Shown here: positions 1-12,250 of the stretch, piece by piece
How positions within the stretch are numbered: position 1 is the stretch's first letter
Layout of the letters: the number at the start of each line of letters is the position of its first letter
Assembly: GCF_037975245.1 (NCBI RefSeq)
Contig: NC_092564.1
Coordinates: 7,847,984 to 7,911,983, forward strand
Reading direction: 5' to 3'
From: Apostichopus japonicus
Lineage: Eukaryota > Echinodermata > Holothuroidea > Aspidochirotida > Stichopodidae
Length of the DNA: 64,000 nt
Made by a program: the position numbers and the translations under genes
The notes under the pieces: generated by a model
Seen by the model: the letters and a program-made list of their open reading frames with translations, nothing else
Databases searched by the model: none
What the model was told of the DNA's origin: nothing

Positions 1-255
1 TGGAGTCCCTTGATACCAAGCCCCTTCCAAGTATGTAGCTGTAATTGCTGTGGACATTAATTTTCTCTGAAAATTTGCAAAACAACAGAAAATGAATGAT
101 AGTGAATAGGATATCTAGTATGCAAGTTCAAAGGGAGAACCAATGTACAAAAGCTTTGACTGGTCACAGCTTAATGACCCAATGGTGTGAGAGTTGGAGT
201 TACTCGCTGCTCCATGTTTGTGATCTCTTTCTTACGTGTATTTATTCCTGAATAG
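1..255 (+). other. Flank or intron upstream of WDR37 first coding exon
   Basis: No coding signal is visible. The stretch ends in a plausible acceptor (TAG at 253-255) three bases before the start codon, so the WDR37 start probably lies in a second exon and a noncoding first exon and promoter lie left of the window. Confidence 0.5.
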
Positions 256-258
256 GTC

Positions 259-454
259 ATGCCGATTGAAACTAATTTTAAGAAGTCGGGTAAACATCGC
301 ATGTCAGGGAGACGAGGTAGAGATGCAGATTTTTCTTATCCCAGAATGTCGGAGAGTGAAAGCATCCTGCCAGATGCCTTGCGGTCAAAGCTATGGAAGC
401 TTTTCTCGCAGATAGAGGCTGAGTTTGAAGGGGTGTATGCAGAAAATCTTAATT
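259..454 (+). CDS. WDR37: WDR37 coding exon 1
   Basis: The start codon at 259 gives [14 protein letters not shown], like the human MPTES start. The exon runs to AENLN, with donor GTGAGT at 455 and phase 1. Reading past the donor gives unrelated residues. Confidence 0.93.
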
Positions 455-956
455 GTGAGTGGGAATGTATATTTTTCAGTCCATAATTTTAGCCAAACCA
501 TCTTGTTATATTTTTAAGTATTGTTGTTACTGAACAATAAGTAAGAACATCCTGAATAATAGGCAGAAGGTAACAAAATCACTCTCGCTGATAATTTTAG
601 AAACTTAAATTGTATGTTGATGGTTCATTGCAAAGCTTTCCCCATTATTTTTCCATTTCTGTCATGTTAAAACAATATTACGATGATATAGATAGCAATT
701 TTCTCAAATATATCTGTAAGTCTGAGGATGAAGATGGAGGTATTTTAGCTATGATTAAATAATTCCTGGAACTGTTGATACTATGGCTATAATATAGGTA
801 GTTCATTCAGAGTTAAGAATATGTCATGAAACACTTGGCAATTTAGTATTTTGCCAACATGTGGCAAGACAAAACATTCAATCTGAAGTTTGCATTGGAT
901 GTCTAAAATTTCTGCAGTAAATGCACAACAGCCAATGTACAAATTTTGCACTTAAG

Positions 957-1039
<83 letters not shown>

Positions 1040-4000
1040 TATATATATAGCAGTAACAAAATTGTATAATTGCAAAAATTAATTTTCTTTGGCAAGAGGT
1101 AACCTGCTAAGAAACACCGAAACTATGAAATGTTTATTGATGTACACATATGGGAAGATATTACATTTCAATTTGCTAGAACAGAAGTTTAACTTTGGTC
1201 ATCCCCAGTGGCAATCGATACAGAAACTGATTGGAACTTAAAAGACCAAAATTGTATGACTTATCAGACACTTTACATGGAGCCCCACATTTGAGACATT
1301 CTCCAAATTTGTGTTTGACAGTCCATGAAGCATCATGGCTACATGTTACCTTAAAATTCAGCTTTTGCAGTATAGTATATGTACAAAAGCTATACAACGC
1401 TGATGTATTTACTAACCTGCACAGTGCTACTATCCTATATGTGCTGTACTAATGAACCAAGGAAATACTTGTTTACTCTTGCTATGTTGTCACTATGCTC
1501 TTTTATTGTCTTTCTTTTAGTACAAGAGAAAGTTGATACCCTTACAGAGAGACTCGAAAGTCTGCAGAGTGGTAAAACTCCGACATCAGACGCAACCACC
1601 CCTTCCATGGATCAACCAGATAGTTCATCCAAATTAAGTGTAAAAAGCAAAGGTATTAAATTGTGACATTTTTGTTCATCTGTATCTTCTTTGAAAACAG
1701 TTTTATGAAATTGTTCTTGTAATTCTCTTTGGGTTTTGTTTTCACCTCCATTCTAAGATGATTAAAACTTAAGAAACTTTTAAAAAAATTACCAAACTTG
1801 GGAATATACAGAAGACATGCGTTATTTAAAACAATTGAAATGATCTGTTATCAGAGTTGCATTATTTGAATCAGTGAGAATGTGGGAAACAGTCTTATGT
1901 ATCCAGTAGCCATATTGATTCATAGTTTGACAGTTAATGATTCTCCATCACAGGAAATGGCTATTTGTTGACATTCTACCATTTATCATGCCATGTAGCT
2001 CATTAATGCACATGGAGCATTTTCTATGCTATCCTTTCAATTCAACTGAGAGGAATGCGAATGGAGGAGGACATATATATTATGAGGTCATTGGGGGCGC
2101 AGTGCAAGAATGTTACCAGTTATTAGGCTTAGGTAGATAGGTGTGCATAGGTTAAGGAGACAGGTACGCATCATCGTTCGTAAATGCCCAAACCAGTAAG
2201 TTTAGGGGGATCTCATGGTCGGAATATATCTAAGCTCTTTGTAAGATATAAATTATTTCAAGCTCTGTTTCTTCCACTCAGCCTCGAACCAGTTAACCCA
2301 GTTGATAATGAAACCTAAACAGAAAACAGGAACTAACAAGGTAACTATTATAATCATTCAGCAACTGTGGAAATTTCTGATAAATTTGCACAGCTGTCAC
2401 AAATATTGCGACTGTATCCCGCTGGCGAGTAGTATAGATATTTCTGATCTGTTTTAAGCAAAACGAAAATCATTTATTTTCTTAAATCATCTCTTACCTG
2501 TTTCCTTCAGATACATACACTCACAGGTAACCCTGTGGATCACTACATGTTCTCTGTCCATCTATTAATCCTTTCGGACGTTGATCATTCCAGGAGTTTT
2601 TACATCGAACCCTCTTTCACAGTAACGAATGCAGAAGACGTGTCGACAAGCTTTATTCAGAAAAAGGAAAAACTTAATATATTTTCAAGTCTTGAAATGC
2701 TGCAAGTGTCCCACTATCCTTGCTTACACTTTGGCTATCCTCAGACAACTACTGCACTACTGCTTCACTGTTGCAAAGAACCATATCGGAACCCTTCCAA
2801 AGCCGACCTTTACCCCAAGGGACTTGCAACTACCCTGTCTACCCCCCTCTTTCTTATCAGTTTCACATTCTAGAAATGTAATGTTATTGGAGAATTACTC
2901 CTTTACTTCTTGTAATAAAATTCACAATCAAAGTAAATGGTGGTAATGAGTGAATTTGTTCCTAGTATTGATTTGGTACTACTAATCTGTTCTTCCAAGG
3001 TAGTAAATATCTTCAAATCTTAACTGATTGGTATCTAATCTTTGGTTTTTGTTGAATATCACAGAAAGTCATCAATTTCAAGGGCACAGGAGGCTCTGGC
3101 TGCCAAATTGTCCGCCATTTTCGTGGTCACAGTGACGGTGTTTGGGAAGTTTCGGTCTCAAAGGGGGACGTATCATACCTTGGAACAGCATCTGCCGGTG
3201 AGTGGTTTAACAGGAGGGTATATTTGTTACATTTTGGACCACATTCCTTCTATTTGAGAGTCACTTACAAAATGACTTGGAAAATGTCTTCTCTTTTATA
3301 CAGAAAAGGACTTTTCATGTCATTAGTTGGTATACTTGACTTGTCAGAGTTTGATATTTAATTGAAACATTTGTAATCCAACTGCAAGGTATCATCAATT
3401 ACAATGAAAAAGGAGAAGGTTAACAGCTGTACTTGAAAATAATATAATAATATATTAAAAATAATATATATAATATATATATATATAATATATATAAATA
3501 ATATAATAAAATATTGTTACAAACATGTATCGTACTCATTACACCGACCAAGAAGAGATGACGTGAAATTTTGAACCCAAAGAAAGAATCATGTGAATTG
3601 CAACTTTAGGCCAACTGGAGTGATGCATGGTTTTACCCTTGTGATGTCGTGCTTCACCTCTCGAAGCTCTTTTTATGTTTAGAAATTTGAGATTTGTCAT
3701 TGTGAACGCTTAACTGAACCTTAATTATCAATTCTGTCTCTCTGCCTTTGAGTTAAACAGAGAAATGCATTGAGACAAACTAATGTTTGTCCAGCTTGTG
3801 TTATACCACCAGTGTTTTATTTGTAACATATGATATGTCCTTGAATTACAACTTACAGAGCTGGGTAATTTGAATGATATTCTTCATACATACAACGTTT
3901 CACTCACCTTAAGGGTTGTCACTATTGCACCAAAATATGCTAGAATATCAAAGAATGGTCACTCATCTTCACAATTCAACCAACATTTTATGGCCAGCCT

Positions 4001-7000
4001 CAAAGCATCTTCCTATTCTGTTACATTTTTTTGTAGTGGTATTTAACATTCCGCAATGTCTTCTGCAGGGGGATGGGTGGGGGAAGGGAGGATACTTTGG
4101 AGGCCGGGAACTACCAGCAATGTTTAACATGCTGTTATTATGGGAGGATGTGCTAATGAACTTTAACCAACAAACGTACAAACTTTAATATTTGGATTAG
4201 TGCAAGAGCTTGTCCTTTCATCCTTCGAGTTGACCTTTTTTTCTTGTCTTATTGTTCAAGATCGGACTGCCCGCTTATGGTGTCTGGAGACTGGTGTGTG
4301 TCTTCTTCAATACCAAGGTCATAAAGGCTCAGTTAATTCTATCAGATTCCATGCCACAGAACCACTTGTGTTAACAGGTATGAATTTTGCAATCTTTATA
4401 CTTATAGGGACCTTAATAGCCCCCCGATGGAATTTGATTCCTTATGATAAAAGAAAGTGGTACCTGCAATTCTCCTCTCCCTCGGACCTCCCTTCCCCCC
4501 CTCCCCTCCCATTCGACCAGATTCCACCATAAATTGAAGAACTATACTCGTGAAAGTGTCCTAAATTAAGCACCAAGAAATTGAAGTCACTATTACATAT
4601 CAGACACACTCAGTAGTTTTCATGGTTACATGATCAAAATGGCTAAACTCTTGGGAAGTTCGAATGTGGGAGACACTGGATCATTGTTGCATTTGCTAGA
4701 ATATTCTTAACAGCTGAAGAGCACTAATGCAAAATTACTCAAGGATGATGCCATATGCCTCATGCCAAATTTGGTAACATTTTCTGTAGAGCATTTCTCA
4801 CAAGATGATCTATAGCATCGTGTTGATTTTTCATGTGTTTTGGATTCAGTGCTTGAACATTCTCAAAAATTGGCAGGTATTTTCGGGAAGATCAAAATGA
4901 TATAACATAACTCAGTGAATGAAAGGTTTATGCAAGTAATAGTGTATTAACACGTTTACTTCATCTGTTGGTCCAGGTTCTGGTGACCACACAGCTCACA
5001 TATGGAAATCAACTATACCACTTAATCCAGTGCAGCCCAGTGAAATCCCAGTGAGTAACAACAAAATTGTTCCACATTAATTCTATAATAATTGTTGTAG
5101 TGAGGAAAATGTTACTTTTACCTCATCAGCACCTATTCACTTTTTGACTTATTTCAGTAATTATTCGACGACTGTTCATGCACAGGGACAGGTTCTGTTG
5201 AACAGAGTGATGCAGTGGATCGGATTTCATAGCAAATTACCCAAGAGAATTAATAGAGAGAACGCATATTTGTATAAAATAGAGATATAATTGAATTGTT
5301 TGAATAATGGAATGGTCAGTTAAGTTACACCTCACTGTTATTCAGCTCGAGCCAATCTGAGTGAATCAAATCAAGAACTGTCTGTCTAAACACCAGAATC
5401 ATATCCAAAGTCCAGAATTCTGTCCAAAGTCCAGTTTTTTAATTAACATTTGAATTAACATTATTCACACCTTTCAGCAAAAGTCCTGCCCGTCGTCCGG
5501 TGATGATCTGGACGGCTCAGATAAAGATGATCTAGATGGTAAGTGACCATTTAATATATCTTTGAGAACCTTTGCACTTTGTCTCTATCAAGGATTATGT
5601 AAAGTCATTTAGAGGTCATTATATATTATAAAGCCAACTCTGTCCATGATCAAACAATGGCCATTGATAAACATTTTGTTTTGTTTTGTTATCCATCTGT
5701 AATATGTATCTGTTCTAAGGCAAGTATGGAAATTTTAAGGGTAAATACTTCACTTGTTTAACCGTTGAAAATTCACAAGAAAATATCGCGTTGCATTCTG
5801 CCGTTAACGTGCAGGTCGACCGTTTTAGTTTTAGTTGTTTAGCAACACGGGAATGAAAAACCGACTATCGTGTTAACATTCGGCTGGTAAAGTTTATTGA
5901 TGTTTCCTTTGGTGCGGAAGGTATGGGTTGTGTTTGTACAAGTAAGTTTGTTTTATTTTGGGGTTTTTGGTGCAAGACACTTTCATCTGTTCGGAGAGAC
6001 TGTTGGGAGAGTGATTATGATGGCAGAAGGTGCAATTATCACAATGAAGTAAAAAAAATCAATGCCCACAGCTCAATGCTCCATGCGACTGCATGTTTGA
6101 AAAGTGAGATATCAATTGTCTGTTGTAGTAAAATGGTTACAGGTCTTGACAAGGTTGGCTGTGCACTTATTTAAGAAAAAGTAATCTGCATAAAGCAATG
6201 CTTTCACTCTCCAAACCCTTCCCCTTTTCCCATTATAAACTTACAGAAAGCCTCGTATTCAAATTGATTCCAGTAGGAAAAAGAGCTAGAAAAGATGGAT
6301 TGATTAAACATCTCTCAACTGATTATTTTATAAATACATAGACAAGGGGAAAACTAATGGGTCAAACACCCAGTCAGTTTTCCATTGCTCATGTACTATA
6401 GAAACTAAATAAAAAAGCTGACTTTCTCTTGAAATCCCTGTCACTTTCTGGGCTGTATGGAATGAACTTGAGGAGGGTGTGGTAGCTCATTACACAGTAT
6501 GCATGTATTAGTAGAGGGTACTCTTGGAATTGCCACCAACTGCGGATAGCTAGATAGCTCAGTTGGTAGAGCCCAGCGGTTCAGGGGGTAGGAAGCTTCC
6601 AAAAAGTAGGGGGGGCACAACATCGGAGGGGCACTTTCTCATTCCACAACCACCACTCGTTATGCTATAAACTGATACACACTGGCCATATCACTTAAAT
6701 ATATGTGACGTGTTAGTATGCTATTATGGTGCATGTGACTCTATCAACCTACATCTGTACTTCTGTCCAGCCATAATTTAGAACTTTCCAAGGATTAAAC
6801 TGACAGACCAGGTGTAGTATAGAATAATATGCTAGTAGAATGAGCTGCAACATTGATTTTTATTTATTGAGATTGTTTATAGTTAACCCTGCTACAAAAG
6901 ATATGGATGCCATTTTAAAAATAACACATGCAGACTAAAAATAATTAATTAAAATTAAATATTAAAATTAAGAAAGGCTTAAGATATCCAAAAGACAGTT

Positions 7001-10000
7001 CTTCATCAAAGGGGCACATTTTATTTGCCAGTGCACATTTGCTATTTTGGAGAAAAGTGAGGGGGCACTTGCCCCCAGTGCCCTTCCCCCCCCCCCTGGG
7101 CTCCTACCCCCCTGCTTGTAACTCTGAGGTTCACTGGTTCAGATCCCTGTTCCACGGTTAATAACTCTGCTCTACTAAAACTTTCTTCTTTTGTAGGTGA
7201 TAATGAGAACACCATCTTTGTAAAGTCTGCACAATGCCAGCTTGAAGGTCATACAAGTGTCATCATCTCAGCTGATTGGATGGCCGGAGGGGAGCAACTG
7301 ATCACCGCATCATGGGATAGGACCGCCAACCTCTACGATGTGGAAACCACAGCAATAGTACATACACTTACGGGTAAGAATTGAAAAGAAATAATGGAAT
7401 TTTGTCAATTAATTTCATTTTTGAGTATTTGAACTTTTTTCATCATTGAAAGCTTTTTATAACGGAATGGATCATAAATGAAATTGGTTCTGAAATGTAA
7501 CAACATGAGATGAAGGAATAACAGAATAATTATAACCAGGAAGGCACAACAAGGTGCAACATTATTTAGACATAATGGTTTTTGTCGGTAATTGTTCCAA
7601 ACTTAAGAAAGACTTGCCTCGTTTGTTCCACCTAATAATCCTTACAGTGAAGTGCTTGATCCAACAGTTATAATGTGTAAATTTTTTCTTTGGGAATATA
7701 TGTTTAGGCTTGTGCCAGGTTGAAAAAATTCCTTCAATTTTACTTGTTCTTGTCATTAAATCAATTGCATGCTATTACATCATCGCTTCCCTCAGGCCAC
7801 GACCAAGAACTAACTCACTGTTGTACACATCCGTCGCACAAAATGGCCGTCACATCATCCACAGACACAACATTCCGCTTGTGGGATTTCCGGGACCCAA
7901 GCATACATTCTGTGAACGTTTTTCAAGGTCACAGCGAGTAAGTTTGTTCAATTCATTCCGAAGTTTGGTTTTGCTTAGCAACACTTTGTTTAAATGTTAA
8001 AGTTGTACTTTCAGGTAACATTTTGTTTATATACTCTGTGCTATTTGGTTAAGATCATCATCAGGGAATTCTTAAGATAGAGTAACAAGAGATAATTTAG
8101 TTTATTGCAACCTTAATAATCACAAAGATATGCATGGAATGTCTACTCAGCTGATGAATGTGAATGAACGCCAACTTGAAACATTCTCTTTCCAAATGGC
8201 AGAAATAGCTTAGCTTTCAAAATTTACACCCACTGCCATCTGTCATTAGTTGTCTGTTGTTTTCTTTAATCCCAAAAGTAAGTAATAAAACCGAAGTAGT
8301 AAATAATTTAAGTGGTATTGTATTTCAGATTCATATCACAGTTTCTTGACAATGCGAACAAACAGCGCTTTTTGATGGAGAGTCATGTGACCAGAATACA
8401 TTGATTTGATATTGTCTGTTGGATAAGATATTCTTTGTTCTTTCAGAAGTTTCTATTCCTTGGTTTTCTGGTGATGATTTACTTACTGGATGAAATGTTA
8501 GGAAGACTAATTTATTAAATGCATGCTTTGATCTTACAGCTCAGTAACATCGGCAGCTTTTACTTCTAATGACAAAGTGGTCAGCGGATCTGACGACAGG
8601 ACGGTGAAAGTCTGGGATCTCAAGAACATGAGAACACCGATAGCGATGATCAGGACAGATTCACCTGTTAATAGGTAAGTACATGGCAACATGGCAACAT
8701 GACAACATGGCAACATAGCAATATATAGACAAACATGGCAACATGGCAATAAGATTGTAGTCACTGCCAACTCTCACTGTTTTACACAGTGAGACTCAGA
8801 GTTTGAAGTATCATCTCAGAGTGTGATCTCCAAATCTCACACAAATTTTTGGAGGTGTTGAAATTGAGTCCTTTCACTAAAAATTGGCAATGTACGTTGT
8901 GACGTTTGTGTAATGAAATTATTAATGTGTCTGTGAAAATGTATCTACTAACAAATAACTTTGTAACATGTAAAGAAAGGGTTTCATACATGAGGTTTTT
9001 TTTTCTTTATTTTTTTTCCTTTTTAATTGGTACCTAATGCCTGTTCCCTCGTCGTTGAACACAATACACTAATTCTGTTGTGTTTGAAGATAAATATACT
9101 GTGAGTTTCAGCTCTAAGGCTGTCAGTACAAGAGCGAGTGTACTACTGGGGCTTAACGGATGGATCCTACGTTGATGGAGTGGGGGTATCGTGAAAAGTG
9201 AAAATTAAACTTTTCTGTTTTCTCAAAAATGTCTTGACAGTCAGGGAAAGTTTGGTTCTACTGATAATTTGAAAGGCAAAAACAGCGACTTGATGTGATT
9301 TCTCGCCTTCTAATATACAGATTGGCTGTCTCTCCTACCAACCATGTTATTGCCATACCACACGATAACCGTCATGTTAGACTGTACGACATAACTGGTG
9401 TAAGACTAGGTCGACTGCCAAAGAGTAACAGACAGGTGAGTGATAGCAAGCCAATTTCTCTCTATGCATGAATGTACCCACAGGAGGAGATAGCAGGGCA
9501 GTAGGGGGGGGGGGCGGATCGGGGAATGTAGGAGGTAGAGAAGACCTTGGATATTAATCAGACCTGTATCTGGTGGGGTACACTAGATGTTCATCAGTCA
9601 CAGCACATTGGACACAGAGTTTCTTTGGAGGGGTTAAACGATAGTCAGAGGGGAGGGGCCTGCTGGTGTAGTGTATATCATTAGTCAATGGTTGAATATT
9701 ATTTGTGCCCTGTATTGTTTCATTTTGTGTTTACCGATGTTTAGCTATTTCTTTTTTTGTGAGGGCAAGGAGAAATGGGTGGGAAGATTATGTTGCATAC
9801 CCATAAATGGCTGTGCTACTGTGTATGCCTAAGTGCATTCTAGAACTTTTTGCTCTCACGCAAACCTTAAATGACATCGATGAACAATGTACAACGATGA
9901 TGAGAGAGATGAGTTCATGTGACAATGATTGATTATGAAAACTGTTTAGACAATATATAAATGCATTAAGACAGACTCTTTGACAGTTCCCAGGTTTGCC

Positions 10001-10301
10001 TGAATCTTTTCCTGCAAGAAGTTTGTTTCATTTTGCTTAAATTTGCATTTGACGTTTAACTTAATCAACCATTTCCCCCCTCCCCCCGCCCACCCCTCTT
10101 ATCTGCTGCACTTCCCGAACAATAATTTGAGTTCATAACATAATGACATACTGAATCTTCCACATTTCATTCAATTTTCAGGGTCACCACAGAATGGTAT
10201 GCGGAACCGCTTGGGCGGACGAGGGTGCTCAGTGCAATTTATTCTCCTGTGGTTTTGATAGACAGGTCTTTGGTTGGCATGTCACCTTCCAACCCACGTA
10301 G
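259..10301 (+). CDS. WDR37: WDR37, WD repeat-containing protein 37 (12 coding exons, complete)
   Basis: Coding exons are 259-454, 1521-1652, 2282-2340, 3065-3197, 4261-4377, 4977-5050, 5478-5538, 7197-7373, 7796-7937, 8540-8674, 9321-9435 and 10182-10301. They sum to 1461 nt, 486 residues plus stop; human WDR37 is about 494. All junctions are GT-AG and in phase. The N-terminus has a basic Ser/Arg-rich start, then a predicted coiled coil at about residues 47-85 (human-like ENL...DTLTERL). WD40 blades begin near residue 147 ([11 protein letters not shown]) and include [50 protein letters not shown] and [14 protein letters not shown]; the end is [12 protein letters not shown]. Only its scaffold role is inferable: the family is known to pair with PACS proteins in vertebrates, and there is no enzyme motif. 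Identity is based on recalled near-colinear match to the human protein. Confidence 0.97.
961..1036. repeat. (AT)n dinucleotide microsatellite
   Basis: About 38 uninterrupted AT units lie in WDR37 intron 1, followed by a shorter AT run after GA. A run of Tyr-Ile codons on the minus strand here is only a by-product. Confidence 0.98.
1521..1652 (+). CDS. WDR37: WDR37 coding exon 2 (coiled coil and Ser/Thr-rich linker)
   Basis: The acceptor is TTTCTTTTAG at 1511-1520. It reads [18 protein letters not shown] and then a Ser/Thr/Pro-rich linker. Donor GTATTA follows at 1653; phase 1 to phase 1. Confidence 0.93.
2282..2340 (+). CDS. WDR37: WDR37 coding exon 3 (59-bp micro-exon)
   Basis: The acceptor is CTTCCACTCAG, ending 2281. 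It encodes [19 protein letters not shown], aligning with the human STSQLSQKLKTTYKASTS stretch. Donor GTAACT follows at 2341. The exon converts phase 1 to phase 0, exactly what exons 2 and 4 require. Confidence 0.88.
3065..3197 (+). CDS. WDR37: WDR37 coding exon 4 (first WD blade)
   Basis: It reads [18 protein letters not shown] and continues into [11 protein letters not shown] and LGTASA. The acceptor is ATCACAG at 3058-3064 and donor GTGAGT is at 3198. Confidence 0.95.
3437..3515. repeat. AT-rich low-complexity tract
   Basis: This stretch of TAATA/ATATAT repeats lies in WDR37 intron 4. Apart from it, introns 1-6 (455-1520, 1653-2281, 2341-3064, 3198-4260, 4378-4976, 5051-5477) show nothing I can name. 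Confidence 0.85.
4261..4377 (+). CDS. WDR37: WDR37 coding exon 5 (WD blades 1-2)
   Basis: It encodes [18 protein letters not shown] and [20 protein letters not shown], nearly identical in pattern to the human protein. Acceptor GTTCAAG ends at 4260; donor GTATGA is at 4378. Confidence 0.96.
4977..5050 (+). CDS. WDR37: WDR37 coding exon 6
   Basis: It encodes [20 protein letters not shown], matching human SGDQTAHIWRYAVQL. Acceptor GTCCAG ends at 4976; donor GTGAGT is at 5051. Confidence 0.95.
5478..5538 (+). CDS. WDR37: WDR37 coding exon 7 (acidic linker)
   Basis: It encodes an Asp/Ser-rich linker ([14 protein letters not shown]), the counterpart of human ECSDKDEPDLDGD. Acceptor CTTTCAG ends at 5477; donor GTAAGT is at 5539. 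Confidence 0.92.
6543..7165 (+). repeat. tRNA-derived (SINE-like) sequence split by an insertion
   Basis: The left part, 6543-6581, holds an A-box (TAGCTCAGTTGG, 6555-6566). The right part, 7115-7165, holds TTGTAACTCTGAGG and a B-box (GGTTCAGATCC, 7136-7146). Together they read like a tRNA with the break in the anticodon loop; CTTGTAA at 7115 would give a TGT (Thr-like) anticodon. The 5' edge shows a short duplicated ATAGCT. It lies in WDR37 intron 7 (5539-7196). Confidence 0.6.
6582..7114. mobile_element. MITE with CAGGGGGTAGGA inverted ends
   Basis: The left end, CAGGGGGTAGGAAGC at 6582, pairs with the right end, CTCCTACCCCCCTG, ending 7114. The element is about 533 bp, noncoding, and rich in G and C runs near its ends. 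No clean target duplication is visible (CAGCGGTT against CTTGTAAC). The ends resemble those of the 45523-45889 element, suggesting the same hAT-like superfamily. Confidence 0.6.
7197..7373 (+). CDS. WDR37: WDR37 coding exon 8
   Basis: It encodes [17 protein letters not shown] and [17 protein letters not shown]. Acceptor TTTTGTAG ends at 7196; donor GTAAGA is at 7374. Confidence 0.96.
7796..7937 (+). CDS. WDR37: WDR37 coding exon 9
   Basis: It encodes [14 protein letters not shown] and [20 protein letters not shown], the most conserved part of the family. Acceptor CCCTCAG ends at 7795; donor GTAAGT is at 7938. Confidence 0.97.
8540..8674 (+). CDS. WDR37: WDR37 coding exon 10
   Basis: It encodes [20 protein letters not shown]. 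Acceptor CTTACAG ends at 8539. Donor GTAAGT at 8675 runs straight into an 8-bp tandem repeat. Confidence 0.96.
8681..8748. repeat. 8-bp tandem repeat (ACATGGCA)
   Basis: Five units lie at 8681-8720, then 12 unrelated bases, then two more units at 8733-8748. It begins immediately after the exon 10 donor of WDR37. Confidence 0.9.
9321..9435 (+). CDS. WDR37: WDR37 coding exon 11
   Basis: It encodes [20 protein letters not shown] and [11 protein letters not shown]. Acceptor ATATACAG ends at 9320; donor GTGAGT is at 9436. Confidence 0.96.
10182..10301 (+). CDS. WDR37: WDR37 last coding exon
   Basis: It encodes [20 protein letters not shown] and ends [15 protein letters not shown] with TAG at 10299-10301. 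Acceptor TTTTCAG ends at 10181. Confidence 0.96.
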   Translation, partial: GHHRMVCGTAWADEGAQCNLFSCGFDRQVFGWHVTFQPT

Positions 10302-10742
10302 ATCACCAATCCCACCCATGAAAGATGTAACTGTGTGCCGGTTGCATTGATTTATTGTGAATTATATTTTACACAAAATTGCAGAAAAGATATGATATGT
10401 GAAACTTTATTCATTTTTATGAAAAAGGAAAATATTTAATAGAGAAGTATTTTATCTGCTTTTTTTTTTTCTTTTCTGTTTTAAAAGTTCCTTCAGAAAG
10501 GCATCACATATTCAGGAATGAGATAGCTAATGCAAATATTTAAGAAACAATTGTCAAATTCTGTGCCTGAATAGAGTATTTTAAAAAAATATGAAAAGAT
10601 TGGTCAAAACAAACATCTAAATGGAGAAAATCTTTACTCTAGGGTTATATATCAAACTTGCAAAAACAGTATATTTTCTTATCCTGGTGAGAATTAGTGA
10701 TTGTCTAAGAGTGAAAGAAAAGCTAAGTGGAATGTAATAATG

Positions 10743-10762
10743 CACACACACACACACACACA
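10743..10762. repeat. (CA)n microsatellite
   Basis: Ten CA units lie in the WDR37 3' untranslated region. Confidence 0.95.
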
Positions 10763-11475
10763 AAAAACCTGACTAATAGAGAAGGGTTATACAATGTAAA
10801 TGCTGGATTTTTTTGTTTATAGTCAATGGAACATTTGCTATTTTTGTTACTGAAGCAACACTGGGTAAAGTCTACTGCTGCACAAATTAGATGCTGCTTG
10901 GCAAATGTTGTTGTATCTAACACAGTCTGTCTCTTATGCACACTTTGTTTATCTATTGGCAGTGGAACACAATGCTCTTAAGGTGGCAGTTGCTTGACTC
11001 CATTAAAATGTATACACAACATGTAACTGGTAAAAAACAGACTTTCTAAGGTATGTGGTTTTTATATTCTAGAAATTTTAGTCACTGATTTCAATTAATT
11101 ATTAATGTTAGTATTAAACAGTGAAATGAAATCCACTTGGAAAGGTTTGAATTTTCTTAGTAAAAAAACTGTTGATTCTATGAAATTATTATGATTGAAA
11201 TCGGTTGAAGTTGGCAAAAGAGTTCATGTTTGTGTGTGTGACATGTTAGTTTGGCATTGCTGTCTTCCACTATGTTATGTATTTTAATGCACGGTTTCAA
11301 TTGTTTTAATGTTATTGTTAAAACATCAATGTTTATTTATAAGGTAAGTGATATTTTCTGGAAGTTTAATCATATTTAACCAATCTTTGTGGATTATCAA
11401 CTATGTTTCACTGATATGGGTAACAGTCTGGGCCAAAGATATGCAAATAGATGTAAATATTATTAATGTTTGCAA

Positions 11476-11496
11476 AATAAATATTTAAATAATAAA
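11476..11496 (+). promoter_or_regulatory. Tandem AATAAA poly(A) signals, WDR37
   Basis: AATAAA occurs at 11476-11481 and again at 11491-11496, about 1.2 kb past the stop. I saw no earlier canonical hexamer in the 3' flank. Confidence 0.5.
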
Positions 11497-12062
11497 TGAG
11501 ATAAATTGTCCTTGAATTGAGACAACAGCTCAGAGAAACAAATTTTTTGATGTGCAGTACCTCAACACACTTTTCTTTCCAATTATCAATTAATGTGTGA
11601 AAAAAAGTGCTTGAATATCGAATTCAATATCGAAAACAAGAAATTCTGATCTCTCATGTGCTCATTTCAGGGAATGGAAGAAAAAGCTCTATTGGTGAGA
11701 CCAGAATTTTTTTGGGGACTTTAAACTTCCAGATTTCTACCTGTCAATTGATTGTTAATTTATGCTGCATAAATCTAATCAAATCTCCAGAACACAGAAT
11801 TTTTAATCTATTTTTTTTTTATGCTAATATATCAGAAGAATGCCAGCCCCTGTTATTCTATGTGAACCAAAAAAAACCCAGCTTATATCAAAATTAGGTT
11901 ACAAGTTATTAAGGATGTAAACCTCAAAATGTTTTTGACATTTGCTATTGACTCATACAATTGTGTGATAATTTGCAGTAACTGCATCTTATGTCGTAAA
12001 ATATAAACAGTATTACACTGCACACAATAATAATGATTGGACATCGGCTGCAGATAAGCGTC

Positions 12063-12250
12063 CCCATGTAGCTATTTTCACAACCCCCACAACCCACAAT
12101 TTAAATGGAATGAGTACTTTGTACTTGTGTGGGAAGGATGTGGGTTTAAGTCAGCTTTATCAGAATTACAAATATCATCACAAACCCATGGCTTGAAATG
12201 AATACTATGGAAAGTCATGGGTTATGGGGGTTTAAGAATAGCTGCATGGA
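12063..12250. repeat. Imperfect inverted repeat (MITE-like foldback)
   Basis: The left arm, 12063-12096 (CCATGTAGCTATT then CAACCCCCACAACCCA), is the approximate reverse complement of the right arm, 12218-12250 (GGGTTATGGGGG then AATAGCTGCATGG). A third, weaker copy of the right-arm motif lies at 12319-12344. Confidence 0.6.

Larger units (their letters stand above)
10302..11496 (+). other. WDR37: WDR37 3' untranslated region (probable)
   Basis: This AT-rich noncoding stretch after the stop codon has its first good poly(A) signals at 11476-11481 and 11491-11496 (AATAAA twice). It includes a (CA)n run. The transcript end is inferred, not seen. Confidence 0.5.

Noticed and set aside
878-1075. 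Open frame rich in Tyr-Ile on the minus strand
   Set aside because: It is only the (AT)n microsatellite translated.
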